A DNA stretch of 64,000 nucleotides from Glandiceps talaboti (taxonomy: Eukaryota > Hemichordata > Enteropneusta > Spengelidae): NCBI RefSeq assembly GCF_964340395.1, contig NC_135566.1:3795001-3859000 (forward strand), read 5' to 3'. Below the pieces are notes generated by a model that had not been told where the DNA came from, did no database searches, and was given only the letters and a program-made list of their open reading frames with translations. Position 1 is the first letter of the stretch. Each line of letters begins with the position of its first letter. The translations under genes were made by a program, and so were the position numbers. Positions 1-9,177 of the stretch are shown piece by piece.

Positions 1-375
1 TTACAAATGTATAGGAAATTTTAATAAGATATTGCCCAAGTACCCAAAATCGTTAATTATGCAAATATCTAATCAATATTCATAGAATGTTTGGCAAAAC
101 GTAATTTTTAAAGATCATATGTACCAAATTTCATTTGAATTGAATTGTGAGAATATGATGACACAGACAGACAGACTAAAAAACACAGTCCGACACACAG
201 AGACTGACAGATATAACTAAAACTTAACTCTCTTTTAAAAAGATATTTGTTATAACATGCTTGTTTTCATCAGTTATTTAGTATCAATGTTAATCAAGTT
301 ACAGCCCTACATTATGTAATATTGAGAGTGTACAAATTGTACATCATTGCATATTTCTACAATGTTAATACCTAC

Positions 376-997
376 CCACTGTTTCTTGCCATTCTCCTGT
401 GAAAGGTCCTTGGCAACCAGCGTATTGGCACTTTGATACCCATGGTCCATTGTCGGCTGTTGGCAACATTTTTTACTATTAGAATGGAACGTATTGTATC
501 TATACCATGACATGACATCGAGAGTATCAAAATAACAATCTTGACATACTTACAACGAAATTTTACAAGGAAGCTATCTTGTGACATAAACACATGTAAA
601 TAAGCTAGATAAAGTTTAGTACCAAAACACAAACATTGACAGTACTTATCTAGTGATATATGCAAATTGACCATGTGATTACCTGTAAACCAAACCATCG
701 TTTCCGTTTCTTTTCCAATGTCTCTCAATGCTTCCATAACACTTCCCACAATACCGTCCATTTCATGCACCGTGTCACCATAGAAACCATGACTAGAAGT
801 GTTGGTGTATTTGGAACTGTGTCCTAACGGTACGTGCATATGAGCAAAGGCAAGGTATAACAGGAATGGCTTTTCACGGCTTCCCCTATAAATGGAATTG
901 GAAATCGTCCAGACAAATTTAAGATGTATATTCTACTTTACTGGACTTGCTTCTTTGATATTCTGTATTCTCTGCCTGTCTATGTCTGTTTGTCTGT

Positions 998-1028
<31 letters not shown>

Positions 1029-4000
1029 CGTCCGTCCGTCTGTCACTCTCTCTCATTTCGATCATCGTCATCATCCCCACCACCACCACCACCACCACCA
1101 CCACCAGAACCATGACCACCACCATTACCACCAATACCATGACCACTACCAGTAACAACTGCAACAGCGCCACCACCATCATAACCATCAACACCAGCAG
1201 CAACAATGGCAACAGTAATGACAACAACAACAACAACAACAACAACGTAATCACAATTACCAAGAACAACAGCTAACATATCGATAATGTCATTTTACAG
1301 CACTTACATTTGTTTAATGACCTCAGCGGCCTTCTTACTATATTTATCACTAAGACTCCATAAATCTACAGGTTGTTCGATCACTGTCCTATTCTCCATA
1401 AGAGGCAGAGCCCAAACTTTGCTGTTATCACAATTCTCCATTTCACAATCTGCAAAGGAATAATTATGATTAAAAAAAAATCAACATGAAGCGTATGGAA
1501 TATCGAAAGGAATAAGGAAGATCAAAGTAAAGACAGCATAATCAATGTTCAATATGAATTTAACATTTTTGTTTAAGGTTTTTAATAGTTTAGGTATTTT
1601 GAAACCAGACCAAAAGAAAAAAAAACTTAATTGTCCATAGGCTTTGATTCCCCTTCAAAGCCACGGATAGCCTCTAGACACGCCCAAGCTTGCTGTTATA
1701 TCTCCCAGTATTTTGTCATTTTCGACAGTTGACCACCAGATGTACGCTTGCTTACAAGGCTGTGACCGGTTTGCCCAGATAGTCAGATATTGTCCTCAGA
1801 GTTGCTGTATCGTGTCAGACAATGTATGGGTATTGAGAGTATTACAAAATACGAGTCGAGGCTTACTTCTCCTTGGGCAAGGATTAGGATTTGGCACACC
1901 CATTCCTGGAACATCGGTGCACCCTTCATCAGGGCTCATCGGTACTCCAAGGTAGTAATCAAAGCCTGTTGAGTGGAAAGAAAGATGGCATGCTCTTTGT
2001 TCATATAGTTATAGACTAAGGAAGGTCGATGGTGCTCACCTCGACAACTACTTGCTAAGTGTCCATGGATAGGTGTATGCCTAGGACAGGGTTGTAAGGG
2101 TGGTACAGTCATCCCTGGTTTATCTGTACATCCATTGCCAACAGTGTAAGGTACGCCATAGTAATAATCAAAGCCTTTGAATGCCAATAAAACAAATTCA
2201 GTAGATTTTATCGTAAAAGGAGAAAGTCATGATGCTCATTTTTGAAATGATATTAAAATTGGTCAAATATTATTACAATTTATGCATTTTAGAATCCAAA
2301 ATGGCCACCAAAGTATTATGTTAACTCGATGGAAATAATAAAAGATTTCATAGAAAACAAACAGTGAGTCTAAACTTTCTTTTATCATTTTAAAAGAGCC
2401 AGGAACATACTTTTATATGGCACGGTTTAGAGAGATTACTTTGATTTGCAAAGAAATTGGTACCCAAGGCACATTCTACTTTAACATGGGAAAAATTCAC
2501 AAAACACAGGGATGTTATTGACATAATTTTAAAGAAAATATATAGCACTGATAAACTTAAATAGTTGACAGCCATTAGTCGTTAGTAAATATGTTAAGTA
2601 AGTATTTTTCACCTCTCCCCAGCGGATGATAACTCCCATTGTAACCAAGATGCCATTTTCCTGAAAACAAAAATTTAAAATATGAGTGTTGAACTTGGCA
2701 CATCATTAAAGCTGCACACTAGATGCAACTGGAACAATAAAGAAAAAAATGTTTCCTTAGGTACAATAACTTCACTGGTAATATATCAATATCGCACACC
2801 GTGAACAGCATCACCTGTGGGTAAACGTATATTTTGTAGCTGTTTGTAGTAAAATCAAATCAAATTGATTTTTGGGTCCGCACCTACAAATCAGCATCCT
2901 GGACGGTGATCATATCTCACCCTGTTTCTGTACTACTTATGGATAATATCGACCACTGATTAACATATGTGATGTCTATAATTGTGATTGTATGATCAAA
3001 AAATGATACTCGGTTACCACTAGTAAAGTTTTAACATGGCGACAGATTCAAAACCTAGCTTTCATTCAAGATTTAAATTTGCCACTACACTACCTACAGA
3101 TATTGGCCACTATTTAAAATGTACAATGTCTTTTTATAAGTAACTGACTAATTTCTAAGTGAATATATCTTTGGTTATTTGATGAAATATGTCCCAGTCA
3201 CAGCTAGTGCACGTTTAAAGAAATGTAAATTTTGTTATTATCTTTTGGTACCCCATGTCTTCGGATTTACATGTTCAATCATTCAAACCACGTTTCCGGG
3301 TTTTCCTTGAATAACCAATTTTAATAAATAACTTTGAATTTCACCAAAATGTCATGGCATATAGTCACATAATCTAAAATTGACCAAGGAATTGGGAAAT
3401 TTGAAACATGTTTTTGACTTTGAAGCATGTTAAAGTTGTAACATTACCTTTACAGTTAAACAGAAGCTCAGACCACTATAGAACATTTACTATAGTGGTC
3501 TGAGATACAAGTATTCAGATTATTTATGCATGGTAAGGTGTCAGTATATATTGAGAAGCAAAAGACACATTCACAGACTAAACGTGACGTATTGATTACT
3601 TGTGTTGACGTATTCACAGACTAAACGTGACGTATTGATTACTTGTGTTGACGTATTCACAGCGTAAACGTGACATATTGATTACTTGTGTTGACCCATG
3701 CACAGACTAAATGTGACGTTGTGATTACTTTGTCTTTGTTTACAAATAACTTCCTATACGTACAGTAACAAACTTTTATCTTTTAATTTACTTATTATAA
3801 TAACGTTATGATATATTTAAGGTGTAGTCTATAGACCGACAGACGAGATTTGACAATAAATTGTACAGCTAGTGTTGTGAATGTTTTCAAAAATGCAAAA
3901 AAGTTCAACTTTTACACTGATGTTCCAAATTTCGATAAAATGACCAGTATCTGTACTTGCCTATCATTGCTGTGCTGTACCCTGCAGCTTTAAAAACTTC

Positions 4001-5761
4001 GGCAAATGTAGTCTCATTTAGAGGTAAACCACCCACTGTGGATGATGAGAAGAGATCCTTGACTCCATTCCGGATGCCGAGGCGGGCTGTCAGCAAGGAC
4101 GCCCTCGATGGCGAACAAACAGAAGCTGCGGCATGAAAATCAGTAAACCTGTTGGAATAATGTGATCATTCTGGATTCATTATTTTTGGTCGGTGATGAA
4201 GATTTATACATGTATCGACAAATCTATCTCATGAATATGTATTATCAATAAGACTTGAAATGTGAACACTTTTATCCCGGATACCGTACGTAGAGAGGGA
4301 GTCTAGTACTAGTAGTATCGCCCAGACCACAGACCACTAATAGTTAGTGGTCTGAGAGTATAGTTACGATTTATACCTTCACTCACACGTGGTTAGAACC
4401 ACAGGCTGGTCATCCAGTCAAGTAGAGAATGAAAGAGAAAAGTCTTTCCAAAGTTCATAGTAGCCAGATAAATATAACTTTGCTTTGAAATGCCAGTTCA
4501 TATGCAGTTTCATAGTAATTGCATGGCACTTATTTAATGTTGAACTATTAATATACCTTTGTCTATGTAATAATACCTAACACATCCATGACCGTAATAC
4601 TAATGGTTGCAGTATGCCCGATCAGATTCAGACTCGGTGGGCTTGTACACAGGGGCGTGTAATATTGCATAGATTGTTGTTTTCCAGGTCTACAGACTAA
4701 ATATAACAACCTTTTGAATATATATTCCTACCTGTATAGGGAAAGTATACGTAGTACTATAGATCGATACATTTGTAGCAGCAAGATTCGTATGATATTT
4801 TCCTAAGAAAACGGAAATCTAAGCAATAATACACGCCCCTGTGGGCTTGTACATGTGTAGGGGACCTAGGTCCATACATTTTCGAAACTCATCAACATTT
4901 TTCCTGCAATGGCTAGTAAATATTAGCACGTTTATAGAGGTATAAGCTTAATATACGGAATCAATCTGATTAAAATCCGAATCGGATGTAGATGTCGTCT
5001 AATCATAATCGTTCATTGCTATTTTACCTTCGTTATTTTGCTTGAACTGACCTTGGTACATGTTTACAATTTTTAGCCTGATCGCCGCTGTAGAGGAGGT
5101 GATCAGGTTAAACAATGTAAACATGTACCAAGGTCAATTCAGGCAAAATAACGAAGGTAAAATAGCAATGATTGAACGATTAGCCGCCGACATCTACATC
5201 GGATTTTAATCAGATTGATATGGAATATACCTCTAGCACAGCCAAAAGCATATCGACGAGCGAATACCGACTTTCTAATTTTAGAATTGAACTTATTGTC
5301 TTGCTGTTTATGAATAGTATATGTCACGTCAGATTCATGGTGAAGTTCCTTGCCAAACAACTCAGTCTGATAAATCTTTTTTTTTTTTGTATACATTGCA
5401 CTAATTACAACTACTGTCTTATATGATCTATACGCTATGTCACCTGACGAGTCACGTGACTTGACAGACCTTTGGCAACCAACATGAACGAGTGGTATTA
5501 TTAGTAAATTAATAGTTATTGTTGTTGTTTTGTTTTGTTTTGTAGTCTTTATTATGATGTGTAATGTTACTTTTGAAAAGCCTATAAGTGTTATTATTAT
5601 GATTTTTTTTCCCAATTTTATTTTATTTGTACCTTTAACAAATCCCCAGGGTTTTGTTACGTGTAATCAATAAATATAATATTATTACATTAGTACATAA
5701 ACCCTCATCCAATGTTGGTGGAGGGTCTATGATTAGTAAGAGTATAGAATACGTGTCCATT

Positions 5762-5795
<34 letters not shown>

Positions 5796-5989
5796 CACCT
5801 GATACCACCCTCAGCTATTTTATCCAGGTTTGGTGTGTCCGTTGATGTCTTGTCAGGATTCCAGTTAGCTCCGAGATCGCCCCACGCCACGTCATCACCG
5901 AACAAAATGATAAAATTGGGTCGATTCGCAGAAATAAACAGCGGAATCGATGAAATGATACAGACAAACAGTAGAACTGTGAATCCCAT
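376..5989 (-). CDS. ARSG: Arylsulfatase G-like lysosomal sulfatase, 5' part (3' exons outside window)
   Basis: Hydrolyses sulfate esters, by family probably of a glycosaminoglycan in the lysosome. Exons on the minus strand: 5799-5989, 3961-4148, 2613-2660, 2040-2174 (or its alternative 1867-1965), 1308-1449, 683-885, 376-456. Start ATG at 5989 opens a hydrophobic signal peptide (residues 1-20). Visible sulfatase features: metal-binding Asp pair D32-D33 in LFGDD; CSPSR with the formylglycine Cys at residue 75; [14 protein letters not shown]; and TADNG with metal-binding Asp/Asn. GCTDxPG, ALPLxEN and AHMHVPL read like ARSG rather than ARSA/ARSB. About 329 codons are present of the roughly 520 usual for ARSG; the C-terminal exons lie left of base 1. 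The last donor is ambiguous: 375 (GTAGGT) fits better than 371. Intron 2 uses a GC donor. Family certain, ARSG orthology likely. Confidence 0.93.
958..1245. repeat. Cluster of simple repeats (CTGT/CCGT, CCA, AAC) in ARSG intron 5
   Basis: CTGT and CCGT tetranucleotides (958-1045), CCA/CCACCA (1078-1107) and AAC trinucleotides (1218-1246) between exons 5 and 6. The His- and Val-rich open frames across them are repeat artefacts. Confidence 0.95.
1867..1965 (-). CDS. ARSG: ARSG exon 4b (alternative copy of exon 4)
   Basis: 99-nt exon with good acceptor (CTCAACAG) and donor (GTAAGC), phase 1 at both ends, no stop. It encodes [17 protein letters not shown] and NPCPRR, identical to exon 4a at 21 of 33 aligned residues. 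Because both copies begin with the same split Gly codon and end in phase 1, either alone joins exons 3 and 5 in frame. The intron between the two copies is 74 nt. That it is used is inference; the conserved frame and splice sites argue against a dead copy. Confidence 0.85.
2040..2174 (-). CDS. ARSG: ARSG exon 4a (first of a duplicated exon pair)
   Basis: 135-nt exon, phase 1 at both ends, acceptor TTCAAAG and donor GTGAGC. It encodes [17 protein letters not shown] and PPLQPCPRH, then a longer tail ending in CR. It joins exon 3 (G of a Gly codon) and exon 5 (giving Asp). The segment matches the ARSG region following GKWHLG, near the substrate pocket in sulfatases. A homologous exon lies only 74 nt downstream. 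Confidence 0.9.
2705..3222 (-). mobile_element. Short inverted-repeat element, family A (MITE-like), copy 1
   Basis: The left edge reads TTAAAGCTGCAC-ACTAG-TGCAACTGGAAC; the right edge is its imperfect inverse, ending CACAGCTAGTGCACGTTTAAAG. The interior, read on the minus strand (AAAGATATATTCACT, GACATTGTA, TTTGAATCTGTCGCC), is closely matched by 30815-31362. No coding capacity. It lies in ARSG intron 3 (between exons 2 and 3), near exon 3. Confidence 0.7.
3467..3504. repeat. Perfect 14-bp inverted repeat (hairpin)
   Basis: CTCAGACCACTATA, 10-nt loop, then its exact reverse complement. A related hairpin with CAGACCACTAA arms and a 3-nt loop lies at 4330-4354. Probably edges of small inverted-repeat elements. 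Confidence 0.75.
3571..3742. repeat. 43-bp tandem repeat, four copies
   Basis: Units begin at 3571, 3614, 3657 and about 3700 with CACAGACTAAACGTGACGT followed by ATTGATTACTTGTGTTGAC. Copies 1 and 2 are almost identical, copies 3 and 4 diverged. Intronic in ARSG. Confidence 0.85.
3955..3961 (-). promoter_or_regulatory. ARSG: Non-canonical GC-AG splice donor of ARSG intron 2
   Basis: After ATG ATA G the sequence continues GCAAGT, the consensus for the minor GC-AG donor class. Only this donor rebuilds the invariant GKWHLG with exon 3 (acceptor at 2661-2662). The nearby GT at 3955-3956 would give a frame that loses GKWHLG. Confidence 0.8.
4265..4400. repeat. Family A-associated repeat fragment
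   Basis: GTCTAGTACTAGTAGTATCG, then TAGTTACGATTTATACCTTC. The same segment recurs at 6290-6350, 13505-13540 and 13670-13705, so it is a dispersed repeat rather than single-copy intron. Confidence 0.5.
4935..5235. mobile_element. Fold-back element with about 140-bp inverted arms in ARSG intron 1
   Basis: Left arm about 4935-5083, loop about 5084-5100, right arm 5101-5235. Shared stretches in inverted orientation include AATCTGATTAAAATCCGA, GCTATTTTACCTTCGTTATT and GACCTTGGTACATGTTTACA. Arms are imperfect, with small indels. No protein and no obvious target-site duplication. It would fold into a long hairpin in the ARSG pre-mRNA. Confidence 0.8.
5763..5793. repeat. (CA)n microsatellite just inside ARSG intron 1
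   Basis: About 15 CA units immediately downstream of the exon 1 donor (donor GTGAGG at 5798-5793). Confidence 0.95.
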
Positions 5990-7004
5990 ACTACGTAGTC
6001 AATTGAATGATACTAAGTATTTAGCAAGATCGATTGTCCAAGCTAAAATGAACAACGCAAGTTGTTAAAAAGTACCAAACTGTGTAACAGTGACGACATA
6101 GAACGGCTCTAGTGGAATGGATTATTACCACCTAGGCTAACTACATGGACCACCCTCTTACTTGGACATATGATCCGGGGACTTTTTTTCATTCAAGGCC
6201 ACTTTTAGTCCAGAGCCTGGCATGTAAACTGGTGATACTCTGAACTCTGACCGACGTCATGTGACTGAAGTATAACATGTTGCTTCGTCTAGTCTACTCT
6301 AGTTCCTATACAGTATCGTTACGATTTATACCTTCACTCACGGTATAGTCAAAGCTGTTGCTTTAGAAGTCCTGAGATGTAATTTAAAATTCACCCACAG
6401 CCACCCACAAGTATTATTACTACGTCCTGTTCAAGTAACACCAGAAAGTCTACATATATTCATGAGATAACAATCAAAGAAAATCAGATAAACCGTTTTC
6501 AGCAAAATTGAAATCATGTGAATGCAATGACATACTAGTATAACTTTAGTATTAGAACATAGTTTTTTTTCATGTACATATTTGATCGTTTATTCCCTGA
6601 AGTTTCTGCATGCCAACAGAATTGAGATTAAATTTCATACATATCAAAAATCATCACTAGTTTATTGAACTGCAAAATATAAATTATGACATCTTGTTCA
6701 AACTCAAGTATGTCTTTCATTAATACTTTAAACATATTCAACATCTATACATACAATACATTCCTGGCCACTGATCCAAAGGCTTTCTGCAGCTTTGAAT
6801 TCTCATGATTCATTCAACTTTGACGAGAAATCATAAAGCAAAAGTTGTTCATGCAAATGCAGTAAACCCCTAACATTAGAATGATGTAAACAGTGTACAA
6901 GTAACATCCTGATATGACAATTGTACCATATTTGGACATTATGTAACTGCCTGAAATGAACACTAACTTGCAGAATTCTGTCATTGATTATTAACAAAGA
7001 CATG

Positions 7005-7041
7005 ATCAGTCAGTCAGTCAGTCAGTCAGTCAGTCAGTCAG

Positions 7042-7089
<48 letters not shown>
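7005..7089. repeat. (GTCA)n then (ATCA)n tetranucleotide tract
   Basis: Pure CAGT units switch to CAAT units at about 7043, a single-base change in the repeat unit. Confidence 0.95.
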
Positions 7090-7976
7090 GAGGTCTTGTG
7101 TCCCTTTAATCAATCATGATGTCAATGACTTTGAATTTGAAATACTGAAATCAGTACCTCATTGTGCTAAACATGACAACAGATTCACGGTACAGATAGC
7201 CTCTAGACTAGGTCATTGTGGATGTGACTAAAATATTGAGTTGTCATTGATACTGGTACAAGCTAGTGACACAGCAAAGCAAAATGACAAATTGTGATGT
7301 AAACAGGCTTTCAGGATTTGATCAACAGTTCTGATCATCGATTTTAGAGACTAAACATCAGAGTTTTATATCACAACTATGACAATGTCTAGCTAGTGCA
7401 GGTTTTAAAGTATAAACAATGCGTAATGGAGGCCAATATTCCATGCAAAATTTAAATTACATAAATACATACAAGTTTGCCCCATATTGTGCACATACCG
7501 GTACTGTATTTATAGTGCATTAGCACCCTCACATGGGCAAGCGCCCAGTGCATATCAGTGCATATACCCCGGAAATTGAACTCAGAAAAACACAGCATTT
7601 AATTGAAATTGAACATAAATTATGATAAATCCATATGTGACTTAAAAAACTAATTTTTCTTATGAAAATGTTGGCAAATATTGGTGTCACCAAGGCAGTA
7701 ACTTACACTCATCCCGATGCATTGAGATTTTCTACACCCAAAAAATTACAACAAAACATCTCCCTTCAAAATACACACAAGTATAAAATAATTGTTAAAA
7801 CTTTTTGTCAATTTATTATCAGAAGACAAAACATAGGAAGTCATACAGTTACAAAGCTCCCAGGAAATAAGAAAAGTTTACAAGTATAAAAAAAAAAATA
7901 ATGGAAAGAAATTACTAGCTGTGGTTCTTCTGAAATGCAAGATTTCTGGAAATCTTGTAAATGATACTAGTCAATA

Positions 7977-8139
7977 AGACTGTAAGATACGTCGTGACAT
8001 TTCGCCCTCACCGGCCTCCTCTCGTTGGCCGATGTTTGAGGGCGCCCCGTCACGTTGTACCTTACAGACTACCTCACACATACATCAACTGCTTTAGCAC
8101 GCTGGTGAGGGTGGAGTGACACAACATATCTTACAGTCT
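7977..8139. mobile_element. Short terminal-inverted-repeat element, family B (MITE-like)
   Basis: 163 bp with perfect 13-bp ends AGACTGTAAGATA / TATCTTACAGTCT, extendable as an imperfect inverted repeat to about 39 bp (both sides continue into CCCTCACC). The interior holds GCCGATGTTTGAGGGCGCC and a further internal copy of the end. A second, shorter member lies at 15143-15212. Non-autonomous. Confidence 0.75.
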
Positions 8140-8983
8140 AAGATAATATTATCGGTAGTATCTGCCAAAAATCAAGAATTAATGTATTGGCTTTGCCACA
8201 AATTCATCTCATACATAAAGGCCTTTCTATAATAAAATTACGTAAATTGAAAGATACCCGTCCTCTTAGTCACCAAGTCTCTATACTTTATTCAACTGTT
8301 GTCAGGTAGGTGTTATGGGGTGGGGGGGGGTGAGGGGTGGGGGTTCAGCTTAAACATGTGGTTTAATACACACCCTGCTTTTATCATTTAAAAAGTTTGT
8401 ACCATTTCTACAGAAGTATGAGTTATTTTCCCATGCCTAGGTGATATGTACATTGTATTGATATTAGTTAGATCTAGAAATGTGTCATAAATATGTATAC
8501 TGTATTTTACAGACTGATGCTTTTATCACATATTGCTTACCAGTAGACTTAAATGACTAACTACTACACTATTTCAGCTATCCTAACTGACATTTTGATT
8601 TTTTGAATTCTTGCTTGTTCTTCCAAGTCTACTATGATTCTTCAGTAATGCTGGTCTGGAATGGTATTTCGGAACAGGACGGGATTGGTTGTACACATAA
8701 ATTAGACATTAAATTGCATAATCAGGTCATTTTTACAGGCAGGTATATGGTAACATGACCTGTCGGCCCATGTATGCCAATGTTTTGCACACATTATGTG
8801 AGGCAGGGTGTGGCTTACTACCAGCAGAATCACAGTAGACTTGGTAGGACATGCAAAAATTCAAAAAATCAAAATATCAGTTCGAGCCGAAATAACATAG
8901 TAGCGTTAGTCCTTCAAGTCTACAGGTATATCTACAGGTATACCACCTGACTTTTCAATGTAGAGCATTTTGAGTACAGAGTG

Positions 8984-8985
8984 TA

Positions 8986-9073
<88 letters not shown>
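8984..9073. repeat. VMP1: (TG)n(TA)n microsatellite near the VMP1 3' end
   Basis: TG units then about 36 TA units, roughly 100 bp beyond the VMP1 stop codon, probably in the 3' UTR. Confidence 0.95.
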
Positions 9074-9076
<3 letters not shown>

Positions 9077-9177
9077 GATTTCCTTATTAGTCTGCAATAA
9101 TAGTTTGAGAAATTAACAAAGAAATGAGACTTTGAACTATTTGGACACGGTTTAATTGGATGATATTTCGATGTTTC

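Larger units (their letters stand above)
5990..9177. other. Spacer between ARSG start and VMP1 stop; promoter side and 3' UTR side
   Basis: No protein-coding exon seen. The left end must carry the ARSG 5' UTR and promoter, the right end the VMP1 3' UTR. Contents: a family A fragment near 6290-6350, GTCA/ATCA tandem repeats (7005-7089), a family A edge near 7385-7412, a family B element (7977-8139) and TG/TA repeats (8984-9073). Short open frames here have no recognisable similarity. Confidence 0.7.

Noticed and set aside
5139-5615. 158-codon frame on minus in ARSG intron 1
   Set aside because: Overlaps one arm of a fold-back repeat and Lys/Thr-rich low-complexity sequence; no family similarity.
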